Source: Candidatus Nanoarchaeia archaeon (GTDB lineage: Archaea; Nanobdellota; Nanobdellia; Woesearchaeales; UBA525). From it: a DNA stretch of 64,000 nucleotides. How positions within the stretch are numbered: the first letter of the stretch is position 1; each line of letters opens with the position of its first letter. This document shows, one piece after another, positions 9,491 through 17,124 of this stretch. The stretch is taken from positions 62,001-126,000 of the forward strand of contig JANQNB010000020.1 in NCBI GenBank assembly GCA_028279755.1, written 5' to 3'. A program made the position numbers and the translations under genes. Below the pieces are notes generated by a model. The model was given only the letters and a program-made list of their open reading frames with translations. It had not been told where the DNA came from and ran no database searches.

Positions 9491-11362
9491 CTTCTCGAAC
9501 AGCAAGGTGCTTTTCATGTTCCATTCTTTCGGGAAGAGGTTCAAATAACGGGGCCATTCGTAGCGCTCGTCGAGGAAAACGATCACGCCTTTGTCGCTCG
9601 ATGATCTGATGCACCTGCCAGCGCTCTGCAATGTCTTGTTGAACGCGGGAATGGTATAGCCGTATTCCCAGCCTTTCCGGAACTTTGCGTCGTAGTATTT
9701 GATGAGCGCGTTGGTTTCGAGATCAGGCTTGGTGAGCGGGAGGCCGACGACGACAACGGCTTTCAGTAAATCGCCAGGAAGATCAATTCCTTCTCCATAA
9801 TTACCTGTAATGACGCCGAGAAGGACTGCACCACCATTATTACTATAATCCTTGAACTTGTTCAGAAACACCATTTTTTCGTCCTTAGTCATCCCCCTTT
9901 GTTCAGCGAGCACAGTCTTGGGCAAGCCGTGATCCAGGTTCGCGTTGACTTTCTCGAGGATTGCGTAGCTTGGGAAGTAGACCGCGACGTTTCCTGGAAC
10001 CGCAAGCACGACTTTGCGCAGCACGTCTGCGATGTCCTGCCACATCTTGTCAGAGCGTTGCGTGAACTTCGTGCTCGTCTTGGGGATGATCAGGTTGAGC
10101 CGGTTCTCCTCTGGGAACGGGCTTTCCAAGATTGAGAGATTTGGTTCTGACACGCCGAGGAGCGCTGCGTACATGCCTGGCGGCGTGAGCGTGCCTGACA
10201 TGAGTATCGAACTGTGGCAGTTCTCGAAGACCTCGTGGGTGATGATGCTCGGGTCGAGGCAGCGGTTGTTCAGGTTGATGATCCATTCCTTCTGCCCGCG
10301 CTCGCGTTTCACGATCCGCGCCCTGCCTTGCTCTTCGACCTCGAGCCAGAGCTGGAGGAAGCCTGCGACCGCGCCGATGTAGCTGGCGCGTTGCTCTTCT
10401 CGGATGCCATCAGCCACTTTCTCCATCCACTCCAGGAGTGCGTCGGTGCTCGTGTGCATCGCTTCGAGTTTTGTCATGAGCGCGTCCTTGTTCACGTATT
10501 TCTCCGCTTCGCCGTCCACCGGCATGCCGTTGTCGTCGGTGAACAAGGCCATCTTCTGCAGGATATCGCCGAGCTGCTTGAGCTTCTTGCCGAGTTCGTC
10601 GTGCTTGTACTTCTCGGCTTCGCTCATCGCCCGGTTGAGCAGGATTGTCGAGAGCCGGTCGCTGCCCATCTCTTTCACGCGCTCAGGCAGGTTGTGGGCT
10701 TCGTCAACGACAAGGATGCACTCGTCCAATTGGCGGCCGATTCGTCCGAGGAACAATTTTCGGATGCCTGGGTCGAAGAGGTAGAGGTAATCAGTAACGA
10801 TCAGGCGCGCTCTCTTCGCGAGCAGGAGCGTGATCTCATACGGGCACAAGCCAGCTTTCCTGCTCGCAGTCTTGACTTCGTCGGTTCGCAAGGGAGTGAC
10901 CGCGCTGAGCTCTTTGAGCAATTGCTTGGTCTTCGGGCTGAGCTCCTCGCCTTTCTTGAGATTCTCGTAGTACTCGCATTGCTTGTCTGCTTTCATCGCC
11001 TTACAGTATTCGGCGAAGCTCCTGCTCTTCAGGCTTTCCACGCCTGGCTGGAGGCAGAGCCAGCGCTTGCCGATGAGGTTGACAACCGTGAAGTCGACGC
11101 CGTGCTTTTCCTTGATCTCGCGCGCTGTCTCGATCGCGATGTCGTGCTGCGTATGCCTGCCTGACATGAAGACCACGACGAGATCCTTCTCTATCGCGTG
11201 CTCGAGCGCTGGCGCGAGCGCTGCGACCGTCTTGCCCAGGCCTGTGGGCGCGTGCGCCACGAGGCTCTGCTTTGTCGTGATCGTGCTCTCCACAGCCTCG
11301 ATGAGCTTGTCCTGTTCCGGACGTACTTGATCATAAGGCCAGAGCTGTGGCATGGATGCCAT
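9455..11362 (-). CDS. XPD/Rad3-like (DinG-type) superfamily 2 DNA helicase
   Basis: 635 residues from ATG 11362; the longer ORF to 11563 would run into the divergent gene, whereas 11362 lies about 22-30 bases after a TATA-like TTTTAAAAAA. Visible motifs: Walker A (HAPTGLGKT, about residue 40), four Cys spread over about residues 100-170 in the place of the XPD iron-sulfur cluster (ending LCPYE), the DEAH box (VVDEAHNL, about 218) and motif VI (QSAGRCIRS, about 580). Known of the family: ATP-driven 5'-3' DNA unwinding with the Fe-S domain acting as a wedge, in repair or related DNA processing. Length is typical for archaeal XPD. The last 11 codons are duplicated 421 bases away at 9034. Confidence 0.92.
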   Translation of the reverse strand: MASMPQLWPYDQVRPEQDKLIEAVESTITTKQSLVAHAPTGLGKTVAALAPALEHAIEKDLVVVFMSGRHTQHDIAIETAREIKEKHGVDFTVVNLIGKRWLCLQPGVESLKSRSFAEYCKAMKADKQCEYYENLKKGEELSPKTKQLLKELSAVTPLRTDEVKTASRKAGLCPYEITLLLAKRARLIVTDYLYLFDPGIRKLFLGRIGRQLDECILVVDEAHNLPERVKEMGSDRLSTILLNRAMSEAEKYKHDELGKKLKQLGDILQKMALFTDDNGMPVDGEAEKYVNKDALMTKLEAMHTSTDALLEWMEKVADGIREEQRASYIGAVAGFLQLWLEVEEQGRARIVKRERGQKEWIINLNNRCLDPSIITHEVFENCHSSILMSGTLTPPGMYAALLGVSEPNLSILESPFPEENRLNLIIPKTSTKFTQRSDKMWQDIADVLRKVVLAVPGNVAVYFPSYAILEKVNANLDHGLPKTVLAEQRGMTKDEKMVFLNKFKDYSNNGGAVLLGVITGNYGEGIDLPGDLLKAVVVVGLPLTKPDLETNALIKYYDAKFRKGWEYGYTIPAFNKTLQSAGRCIRSSSDKGVIVFLDERYEWPRYLNLFPKEWNMKSTLLFEKMIKEFFEKNGK

Positions 11363-11383
11363 GTGTGTGAGGAGAAGAAGGCG

Positions 11384-11393
11384 TTTTAAAAAA
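11384..11393 (-). promoter_or_regulatory. TATA box for the helicase gene
   Basis: On the minus strand TTTTTTAAAA lies 22-31 bases before the ATG at 11362, which fits a leaderless archaeal start. Confidence 0.45.
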
Positions 11394-11493
11394 GCGATGG
11401 CAGCCTGGCCAGTGCGTTTTTTCGGCTGCAACGGTAAGAATTGCAATAATTGAGGAGGAAGACATTTCTTAACTATTTCCTTGACTGTGTTCC

Positions 11494-11823
11494 ATGAGCA
11501 AAGAACTCGAGACACGGGTGGAGACGCTGATGCGTCTGGAAGAGGAGAAGCGTGCTGCGTCAAAGAAGCAGTATGGTGCCAAGAAAGCCTATGATGCCGA
11601 GTATGGCGCAGTGTTTGCCATGGTGGAAAGCGGGCATGTCATGCCGAAGGGCTCCTCGCTTTTCGCTGAGATCGTGACCGAGCCTGCCGGGCGCGTCAAC
11701 CATAAGTACGCGCTTGAGAAGTTCGTTGCTGGTCATCCGCAGTATGCCAACACGATCCGGCAATTGCAGGAAGAGTCAAAGCAGCAGGATGTTGAGAAGC
11801 TGAAGTATGGTGCTGCAAGCTAG
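11494..11823 (+). CDS. Small soluble coiled-coil-type protein, unrecognised
   Basis: 109 residues with no signal or membrane segment. The first third is strongly charged and helical (TLMRLEEEKRAASKKQ), a short central part is rich in Gly/Val, and the end returns to charged helix. A weak TATA-like CTTAACTATTT lies about 20 bases upstream. The gene is divergent from the helicase and its stop overlaps the stop of the convergent nitroreductase through a shared CTAG. No family is recognised. Confidence 0.65.
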   Translation: MSKELETRVETLMRLEEEKRAASKKQYGAKKAYDAEYGAVFAMVESGHVMPKGSSLFAEIVTEPAGRVNHKYALEKFVAGHPQYANTIRQLQEESKQQDVEKLKYGAAS

Positions 11824-12647
11824 CGTCGCTTTTTCAGCTTGTCGAGGAAGCTCTTCTTGGCAGCTCGTCTCTGAGGAGCGCCTTTACTTGCAGGCTTGCC
11901 TTTCTTCAGGCCCTGGAAGAAGTTCATGGCTTGCGTGTTGAGATCGTTGAGCATGTCCTTGCCTTTCGCCTTGGCTGAGCTCTTGACTGTCTTCTCCTTG
12001 TCCATGCCGACGAGCTTCTTGGCTTCGTTCACGCGCCGGTTCGCCATGCGTTTGAGGATGTCGCGCTGCTTCTCCCATTCGAGGGAGAGGTCGTGCATGA
12101 TACGCTGCATATTGTCGTACTTCATGCCGTACTTGCCATAGTTCACGAGGAACCAGACATACTTGACATGTCGCTGCTTGGGCACTTCGTCGGCGTAGCC
12201 GAGGAGGATGATGGCTTGCGCGCGTGCCACGCTTGGGATCTTGTACATGTCGTTGATCCTGTTCTCGTCGAACGCGCCGATCCAGCACGCGCCGACGCCG
12301 AGCGCGTGCGCCGCGAGGAGCATGTTCTGGATCATGGCTGCGCAATTCTGGATGGCGTAGAGCCGCTTGCCTCGCATGCCGAAGAACTTCTCTGCGATGT
12401 CGGTTTCGGCCACCACGATGATCGCGACCTGCGCTGTCATGAAGGCTTCCTGCTCGAGCGTATGGTGGTACAGGCTCTTGATCTTGTCAGGATCGTACTC
12501 GAAGAGGTATTTCCAGTTCTGCAGGTCGCCGGCGCAGGGCGCGTAGGTGCCTGCTTTCATGATCTCGATGATCTTGTCGAATTCGACTGGCACGTCCTTG
12601 AACTTCCTGATCGAGCGGCGCGTGTAGATGCAGTCGAAAATGTCCAT
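11820..12647 (-). CDS. Nitroreductase-family FMN oxidoreductase with basic C-terminal tail
   Basis: 275 residues. The N-terminus (YTRRSIRKFKDVPVE) is the typical FMN-phosphate-binding opening of nitroreductases, followed by APCAGDLQNWKY, and GVGACWIGAF and ILLGYADEVP are the usual later family motifs. Known of the family: NAD(P)H-dependent two-electron reductions with bound FMN; the physiological substrate cannot be told from sequence. The core ends near residue 170-180. The remaining 90-100 residues are a Lys/Arg-rich helical extension (ex. RRAAKKSFLDKLKKRR) that is not part of the standard fold and might bind nucleic acid or membrane. A TATA-like TTTATTAAG lies 24-32 bases before the ATG, fitting a leaderless start. 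Confidence 0.85.
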   Translation of the reverse strand: MDIFDCIYTRRSIRKFKDVPVEFDKIIEIMKAGTYAPCAGDLQNWKYLFEYDPDKIKSLYHHTLEQEAFMTAQVAIIVVAETDIAEKFFGMRGKRLYAIQNCAAMIQNMLLAAHALGVGACWIGAFDENRINDMYKIPSVARAQAIILLGYADEVPKQRHVKYVWFLVNYGKYGMKYDNMQRIMHDLSLEWEKQRDILKRMANRRVNEAKKLVGMDKEKTVKSSAKAKGKDMLNDLNTQAMNFFQGLKKGKPASKGAPQRRAAKKSFLDKLKKRR

Positions 12648-12669
12648 AACAGCGTCCTTATAAAAAAGG

Positions 12670-12680
12670 CTTAATAAAGT
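12670..12680 (-). promoter_or_regulatory. TATA box for the nitroreductase gene
   Basis: Minus-strand ACTTTATTAAG lies 23-33 bases upstream of the ATG at 12647. A second AT-rich run (TTTTTTATAAG) lies closer, about 10-20 bases upstream. Confidence 0.45.
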
Positions 12681-12712
12681 TTACTCCTCCTATACCACTG
12701 CCGCGGTCTCCA

Positions 12713-12837
12713 AGACTCCCACTGCCTTGGCTTCAGAGCGGTGCCGAGCGATGACGAGCGCAGCGAAGTCATAGGACTACGCGAGGCGCCGATAATATAC
12801 CGCAGCGTAGCGAGGATAATTGCCGCAGTGGGAGTCT
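12713..12837. repeat. 125-bp element with 13-bp perfect terminal inverted repeats and internal hairpins
   Basis: AGACTCCCACTGC at 12713-12725 is the exact reverse complement of 12825-12837. Inside lie shorter inverted repeats: GGC...GCC near 12729-12745, ATGAC...GTCAT near 12751-12772 and TACGC...GCGTA near 12778-12809. Folded as RNA this gives a closing stem with three arms. It fills almost all of the gap between the nitroreductase promoter and the FKBP stop codon. It could be a structured RNA, a long-range 3' structure for the FKBP transcript, or a small MITE-like element; no coding sequence is seen in it. Confidence 0.6.
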
Positions 12838-12838
12838 G

Positions 12839-13675
12839 CTATTTCTCCAGAATTTCCAGCAGGGTGATCTCGAACTCCAGGGTCTTGCCTGCCAGAGGGT
12901 GGTTGAAGTCGATGGTCACGTCTGTTTCGTTGAGCGCGATGACTGTGCCAGTGCCCCAGGTGCTCGAGCTCCAGATGTCGCCCACCTCGAGCAGGAGCGT
13001 GGTGATGATCTCCTCCTCGGTGATCGTGAGCAGTGCCGCGCCGAAGGGCGTCTCGATGATCGTGTTGTTCTGCGGATCTTGCCGCACAGTCATGTTCTCG
13101 TCGTCGATCGCGATGATCGTGCCGGGCCAGGGCGTGTCAGCAAGCTGTATGGTATCTCCTGGCTCTGCAATGAGCATGAGGCCGACAAAGTCCTGGCTCA
13201 GGCCTGCAATGACATAGGTGAGCCCTTTGATCTTCACTGGATCGCCGAGATTGATGCTTGGCAATTGTCCCTCGAGCTCGGCGCGTGGCACGTCGAGGAA
13301 GTGCCGTTCGGTCGTTATTCGGGGTGCGCGTTGCACGCGCTGTGTCGTGCTGACCTTGCCGCGCGCGTACGGGCCGTAGGCTTCGCCCGGTGGCAGTTCA
13401 ACAGTCTTTGTCTGGCCTGGCCGCATGCCGACGATGGCTTCTTCAAAGCCGCGGATCACTGATTGCTCGCCGATTAAGAGTTCGAGCGGGACGTATGCGC
13501 GGTTCTCGTTGTAGAGATCGTGCTCCATGGCCACTGCTTCAATGTTCGTGTCGAACACCGTGCCGTTGGCATCCCTGCCGATGTAGTCGACGCGCACGAC
13601 GTCTGTCCAGGTTGCCGGTTCGCCGCATGCGCTGAGGACGAGCAGGCTGAGCAGGAGCAATGGAAGGTATCTCAT
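12839..13675 (-). CDS. FKBP/SlyD-type peptidyl-prolyl isomerase, exported lipoprotein
   Basis: 278 residues from ATG 13675; the longer ORF to 13852 lies inside the upstream gene. The N-terminus is a lipoprotein signal (LLLLSLLVLSAC), so Cys-17 or so would be lipidated and the domain would face outside. The FKBP part has the usual opening (VVRVDYIGRDANGTVFDTN), FEEAIVGMRPGQTK and PPGEAYGPYA. The insert-in-flap chaperone region ends with FNHPLAGKTLEFEITLLEI, as in SlyD. Between these lies an enlarged region of about 120 residues with a second KOW/SH3-like-looking repeat. Known of the family: cis-trans isomerisation of X-Pro bonds and folding help. Its ATG overlaps the TGA of the dihydrouridine synthase (ATGA), so the two are translationally coupled. 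Folding of the many secreted proteins here is a plausible job. Confidence 0.9.
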   Translation of the reverse strand: MRYLPLLLLSLLVLSACGEPATWTDVVRVDYIGRDANGTVFDTNIEAVAMEHDLYNENRAYVPLELLIGEQSVIRGFEEAIVGMRPGQTKTVELPPGEAYGPYARGKVSTTQRVQRAPRITTERHFLDVPRAELEGQLPSINLGDPVKIKGLTYVIAGLSQDFVGLMLIAEPGDTIQLADTPWPGTIIAIDDENMTVRQDPQNNTIIETPFGAALLTITEEEIITTLLLEVGDIWSSSTWGTGTVIALNETDVTIDFNHPLAGKTLEFEITLLEILEK

Positions 13676-14670
13676 GTGTGCACCTGTGCGTTCATCACTG
13701 CTATAAGAGCTTTTGCATCCTGGGCCTGGCTGAGCGCGTGCCTGAGCTTGGCCCCGCCTGGCAGGCCTTTGGTGAAGTGCAGGGCATGCGCTTTGAGCTG
13801 TGGGAAAGGGATGGAATACTGTTGAGCGAGCTCGTAGTATTCGAAAAAACACTTGATATTAGTATTTTTAATATTTTTATTAATATTATTTTTATTATTA
13901 TTTAAGGATTTGCTTAAATTGTTACTATTACTTTTAATATTTTTATTAATACTCTTTAAAATATTAATTTCTGCGAAAATCCTGGGATTCCCGATCGCGC
14001 CGCGCGCCACCATGATATAATCGCAGCCGCTTTCTTGTTTCCTTTTCCAGAAGTCCTCGGCAGAGAACACGTCGCCGTTGCCGATGACAGGGATCTTCAC
14101 AGCCTGCTTCACAGCCTTGACTATGCTCCAGTCTGCCTCGCCAGTATAGCCTTGCTGCTGCGTTCTCCCGTGGACAGCAATGGCAGCAGCGCCAGCAGCT
14201 TCCGCAGCTTTCGCGACCTCGACCGCGTTGATCGATGTGTCGTCGATACCAGTGCGTATCTTTACAGTGACTGGCTTGCTGACTGCGTCGACGACCTTCT
14301 TGACAAGGTGGCCGATCTTTGCTGGATCGTTGAGCAATGCGCTGCCTGCGCCGGTCTTGATCACCTTGTGTGCAGGGCACCCGCAGTTCATGTCGATCAC
14401 GTCGAAATCCTGCTCGACACGCTTCGCAGCCTCGACAACTTCATCTTCATTACTTCCAAATAATTGTACTCCGACTGGTTTTTCAGAAGGGTCAGTAATC
14501 AATAACTCCTTAGTCTTTGCATTATTGCGTACCAAGGCTGCTGAGGAGACAAACTCTGTATAGGTCATGCCTGCTCCATAGCGCTTGCACAAGGCGCGGA
14601 ACGCGACATCAGTCACGCCAGCCATCGGCGAGAGAATGGCAGGGCTCGAGAGCTTCGGAAAGGGTGGCAT
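13672..14670 (-). CDS. tRNA-dihydrouridine synthase (DusB-like)
   Basis: 332 residues. The TIM-barrel FMN domain is clear: LSPMAGVTDVAFR near the N-terminus, MTYTEFVSS, the catalytic-Cys motif MNCGCPAHKV (about 93-102), KIRTGIDD, AVHGRTQQQGYTG and PVIGNGDV, then ARGAIGNPRIF. Known of the family: NADPH-dependent reduction of uridine to dihydrouridine in tRNA D-loops. The barrel is joined to a short C-terminal helical domain by an Asn/Lys/Ile-rich low-complexity linker of about 35-40 residues encoded by very AT-rich DNA (see 13853-13970). A TATA-like CTTTAATACA lies 22-30 bases before the ATG. It heads a two-gene unit with the FKBP lipoprotein, joined by an ATGA overlap. Which DUS subfamily it belongs to is not certain. 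Confidence 0.92.
   Translation of the reverse strand: MPPFPKLSSPAILSPMAGVTDVAFRALCKRYGAGMTYTEFVSSAALVRNNAKTKELLITDPSEKPVGVQLFGSNEDEVVEAAKRVEQDFDVIDMNCGCPAHKVIKTGAGSALLNDPAKIGHLVKKVVDAVSKPVTVKIRTGIDDTSINAVEVAKAAEAAGAAAIAVHGRTQQQGYTGEADWSIVKAVKQAVKIPVIGNGDVFSAEDFWKRKQESGCDYIMVARGAIGNPRIFAEINILKSINKNIKSNSNNLSKSLNNNKNNINKNIKNTNIKCFFEYYELAQQYSIPFPQLKAHALHFTKGLPGGAKLRHALSQAQDAKALIAVMNAQVHT
13853..13970. repeat. AT-rich low-complexity tract inside the dihydrouridine synthase gene
   Basis: About 118 bases with only some 10% G+C by hand count, in sharp contrast with the GC-rich gene around it. It keeps the frame open and encodes an Asn/Lys/Ile/Ser-rich linker (ex. SLNNNKNNINKN) between the catalytic barrel and the C-terminal domain. 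Confidence 0.85.
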
Positions 14671-14691
14671 GCGTGTGTGGATCCTCTAGGT

Positions 14692-14700
14692 GTATTAAAG
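14692..14700 (-). promoter_or_regulatory. TATA box for the dihydrouridine synthase-FKBP unit
   Basis: Minus-strand CTTTAATAC lies 22-30 bases before the ATG at 14670, fitting a leaderless transcript. Confidence 0.45.
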
Positions 14701-14748
14701 GATTAGGTATCAGTTAGTACCCATTTTATAGTAGTAAAAATAGAAAGA

Positions 14749-14756
14749 TTTAAATA
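14749..14756 (+). promoter_or_regulatory. TATA box for the histidine phosphatase gene
   Basis: TTTAAATA in the context AAGATTTAAATACG. The start codon is 45 bases further on, leaving a leader of about 20 bases that contains a GGGGTG ribosome site at 14791-14796. Confidence 0.6.
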
Positions 14757-14801
14757 CGATAACTTTCATACAATGACCAACACAGACCTTGGGGTGTAAT
14801 A

Positions 14802-15503
14802 ATGACACAACGAATGATTATTGACATAATGCGTCACGGAAAGAAGGCGAAAGGTCCTGACGGAAAGAGCTTGGATTGTCTTTCTGTTGAAGGCGCGCGG
14901 GAAGCGATGGACCATGGCGCTGAACTGTACGCAGGATACAATGCGAGTGACATTGTGGTGTACTCCAGCCCGCTGGTGCGAGCACAGCAAACCGGTCACT
15001 GTTTGATGATGGGTGCAGGTATTCCGGTAGGTGTTATCTCTGCTAGCGGCGATGGTGTCGCTACCACGGCCTCTGACTATCTTGGCCTGGCCACGATCAA
15101 GAATACGATGCAGCTGCCGAAAGATATGGGCTATGGTTCTGCATGGATCGCTGACTTTCTGGCGAGAAACGGTGGTGCTGAGCATGTTATCGGTGCTGAA
15201 CTGGGCGGATTTATCCGTGAAGCGTTGACGAGTCATCTTGATAACGATGTCCAAGAAGAGAATATTGTCGTTGGTGTGAGCCACGGTCCAAAAGTGGAGA
15301 TCGGTTATGGCAACCTCGTTGGTATTCGAGAGAGAGAAGCTATTGCTGAACTCGCAGCTGGTGAGCTGGATGGCGTCCGTTTGAAGATTGATGCCAGAGA
15401 TCAAGGAAACGACATTCAACACGTGACAGCTTCCTATAGAGGCGGTCCGGAGCGAAGAATCGACCCGGCACACTTTGCAAGCGTCGTTCACACGAACGGT
15501 TAA
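14802..15503 (+). CDS. Histidine phosphatase (phosphoglycerate-mutase-like) family protein
   Basis: 233 residues, cytosolic. The catalytic RHG signature is present near the N-terminus (IIDIMRHGKKAKG, His about 12), followed by LSVEGAREA and the SSPLVRAQQTG motif, which carries the second conserved Arg. The second catalytic His is most likely in VGVSHGPKVE (about residue 167). Known of the family: a phospho-His intermediate used by phosphatases and mutases acting on small molecules or proteins; the substrate cannot be told. A clear Shine-Dalgarno site (GGGGTG) sits five bases before the ATG. The gene is followed by the promoter of the tRNA gene, with no obvious operon partner. Confidence 0.85.
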   Translation: MTQRMIIDIMRHGKKAKGPDGKSLDCLSVEGAREAMDHGAELYAGYNASDIVVYSSPLVRAQQTGHCLMMGAGIPVGVISASGDGVATTASDYLGLATIKNTMQLPKDMGYGSAWIADFLARNGGAEHVIGAELGGFIREALTSHLDNDVQEENIVVGVSHGPKVEIGYGNLVGIREREAIAELAAGELDGVRLKIDARDQGNDIQHVTASYRGGPERRIDPAHFASVVHTNG

Positions 15504-15517
15504 ACATCTTCGAAATC

Positions 15518-15527
15518 CTTTTAAAAC
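15518..15527 (+). promoter_or_regulatory. TATA box for tRNA-Ile
   Basis: CTTTTAAAAC lies 25-34 bases before the first base of the tRNA, the spacing expected for an archaeal stable-RNA promoter. Confidence 0.6.
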
Positions 15528-15571
15528 GTCTTCAGTCTTCTGTTTTCTCAAGGGCCTGTTGCTCAGTCTGG

Positions 15572-15588
15572 ATACCTGAGTAGGGCAA
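15572..15588 (+). other. tRNA intron 1 (D loop), 17 nt
   Basis: Inferred bulge-helix-bulge: GTCT (15566-15569) pairs with GGGC (15583-15586, two G-U pairs), bulges are GGA (15570-15572) and AAT (15587-15589), and the inner hairpin is TAC-CTGA-GTA. Cutting after the second base of each bulge removes exactly 17 bases and restores a canonical D loop. Confidence 0.75.
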
Positions 15589-15607
15589 TTAGAGCGCCGG
15601 TCTTATA

Positions 15608-15646
15608 TGACCCTGCATCGCCAGCAATGGTGCAGAGCTCTGAGCG
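15608..15646 (+). other. tRNA intron 2 (position 37/38), 39 nt
   Basis: Canonical site. CTTA (15602-15605) pairs with TGAG (15641-15644), with bulges TAT (15606-15608) and CGA (15645-15647). Cutting after the second base of each bulge gives exons ending in A37 and starting with A38. Within the intron a hairpin CTGC...GCAG encloses GCCA-GCAA-TGGT. Confidence 0.85.
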
Positions 15647-15684
15647 AGCCGGAGGTCGCGGGTTCAAATCCCGCCAGGCCCATT

Positions 15685-17124
15685 ATGGGTGAGTATACTT
15701 TCCTGTGGAGCAATACGCACCTCATGATGGTTGCGGAGAACAATCCCTGGAGCTTCCGCGACGTCAAGACACTCGGCTCGCTATCGACAGGAACGTTCGG
15801 CTTTGTCGAGCAGCGACGCATCCATTCGTTCCAGCACAACGATGGGCTGCTGAAACAGCACGAGGCAGGGAAGAAGTTTCTTGACGCAGCGTTCGCCGCT
15901 TCCTGGTTTGCTGAAGTCGAAGAAGTATTGGCACAGCACCGCGCGTTCTATCAGGAACTCTGGGCTGTCGACATGGAGGAAGCCAGCGATCAAGAATTGC
16001 TGGACTTGCTATCGCAAATCAACGAGTATTGGCGCGTGACGATCAGCTATTTCCGTGTGAGCCAGGCAGAATGGACCAAAGCGCTGGTGGAGATGCTCTT
16101 CAAGCGCCTGGCAACACACGATGTCGTCGGACTCGAAGCGCAGAATCTCTTGTCAGTCCTGAGCACTCCTGATGAGCTCGACGCGATCAACAAGGAAGAG
16201 CTCGCCCTGATCCAGCTCTGCTGTAAAAAAGAAGTGAGTGACGAGCACATCATCGCTCATCTTGAGCACTACCCCTGGATCTTCGCGAACCGTTTCACAT
16301 TGCAGGAATGGATCGACGAGTTCCAGGCGCGACTGGCGACAGTCAAGGCCGAAGGCGACACCGCGTTGAAAAAACGCGCCGCAGAGATGATCCTGAACAA
16401 GAAAGAACTGCATAAGGAACAGGAATCGCTCTATCAACGCTTCGATGATCCAGAGCTTGAACATTGCGGCAGGACACTTGCGCGACACGGCCTGACCCGC
16501 GTCATGATCAAAGAGCTCTGGGCTGGCGAGTTCTACTGGGTCAAGCTGCAGGAAGAACTGGTGAAACGCACCGGTGTCGATGCAGAAACCTTGTTCTTCT
16601 GCTATCGCGAAAAAGAGATCAAGGAACTCCTGCTGAACAAGAAGAAACTCAGCGAGGAAGAGATCGCTCGCCGCAAGGAGGTCTTTGTCTTCCGGTTTGA
16701 TGGCAAGGAGATCGCATTCTATTCAGGAAAGGAAGCGCGCGAGCTTGCTGAAGCAAACATCGGCGATTACCTGCACCCTGACAAGGATATGGAACTGAAA
16801 GGGCAGCCAGCGAGCCCGGGTAAAGTGCAGGGCCGTGCGATCGTGGTGAGCATCAACGATCCTGCGGACGAGCAGCGCGTGCGCAAGAAATTCAGGAAAG
16901 GCGACATCCTTGTCTCGCAGATGACACAGCCTGGGATGATGGATCTGGTCGCGAAAGCCGCTGGCATCGTGACTGATGAAGGCGGCATCGTGAGCCATGC
17001 AGCCATAGTCTCGCGCGAGTTCAAGATCCCCTGCGTTGTCGGCACGCACCTCGCCACAAAAGTCATCAAGGAGGGTGACATGATCGAAGTTGATGCTGAC
17101 GAGGGCATCGTGAGGAAAACATGA
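15685..17124 (+). CDS. PEP-utilising mobile-domain protein without ATP-grasp domain (copy A)
   Basis: 479 residues from ATG 15685; the ORF track starts at 15607, inside the tRNA intron, which is rejected. The C-terminal 100 residues are a PEP-utilising swivelling domain: KGQPASPGKVQGRAIVV, then the phosphohistidine motif in GGIVSHAAIVSREFKIPCVV. The first 370 residues are helical, acidic and basic by turns, and contain no visible glycine-rich ATP-grasp domain and no PEP-binding TIM barrel. Known: in PEP synthase and pyruvate phosphate dikinase this domain carries phosphate between two active sites. Here it would need partners, or it may have another role. Its stop overlaps the start of a paralog (ATGA), so the two are probably made together. 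No ribosome site is seen; the start lies three bases after the tRNA, so the message may depend on tRNA processing. Confidence 0.82.
   Translation: MGEYTFLWSNTHLMMVAENNPWSFRDVKTLGSLSTGTFGFVEQRRIHSFQHNDGLLKQHEAGKKFLDAAFAASWFAEVEEVLAQHRAFYQELWAVDMEEASDQELLDLLSQINEYWRVTISYFRVSQAEWTKALVEMLFKRLATHDVVGLEAQNLLSVLSTPDELDAINKEELALIQLCCKKEVSDEHIIAHLEHYPWIFANRFTLQEWIDEFQARLATVKAEGDTALKKRAAEMILNKKELHKEQESLYQRFDDPELEHCGRTLARHGLTRVMIKELWAGEFYWVKLQEELVKRTGVDAETLFFCYREKEIKELLLNKKKLSEEEIARRKEVFVFRFDGKEIAFYSGKEARELAEANIGDYLHPDKDMELKGQPASPGKVQGRAIVVSINDPADEQRVRKKFRKGDILVSQMTQPGMMDLVAKAAGIVTDEGGIVSHAAIVSREFKIPCVVGTHLATKVIKEGDMIEVDADEGIVRKT

Larger units (their letters stand above)
15552..15682 (+). tRNA. tRNA-Ile (anticodon UAU) with two introns
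   Basis: Acceptor halves GGGCCTG (15552-15558) and CAGGCCC (15675-15681) pair fully, with discriminator A at 15682 and no encoded CCA. The T arm is GCGGG-TTCAAAT-CCCGC. The D stem (GCTC/GAGC) and anticodon stem (CCGGT/GCCGG) form only if two segments are removed: 15572-15588 in the D loop and 15608-15646 after position 37. Removing both leaves 75 bases with a standard archaeal tRNA-Ile body (GCTCAGTCTGG joined to TTAGAGC) and an anticodon loop CTTATAA, so the anticodon is TAT at 15604-15606. Both junctions fit a bulge-helix-bulge with 3-base bulges and a 4-bp helix. Known: most archaea read AUA with a CAU tRNA carrying agmatidine, and a UAU isoleucine tRNA is rare. The protein gene that follows begins three bases downstream. 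Confidence 0.9.

Noticed and set aside
10214-11164. 316-residue plus-strand ORF
   Set aside because: Antisense to the helicase, whose motifs are unambiguous; composition is that of a shadow frame.
15552-15682. Possible tRNA pseudogene
   Set aside because: The extra bases in the D loop first looked like damage, but both insertions fit bulge-helix-bulge introns and their removal restores every stem and the conserved loops.
15607-15684. Upstream start of the PEP-mobile-domain protein
   Set aside because: This extension lies inside the tRNA intron and second exon; the ATG at 15685, just after the tRNA, is preferred.
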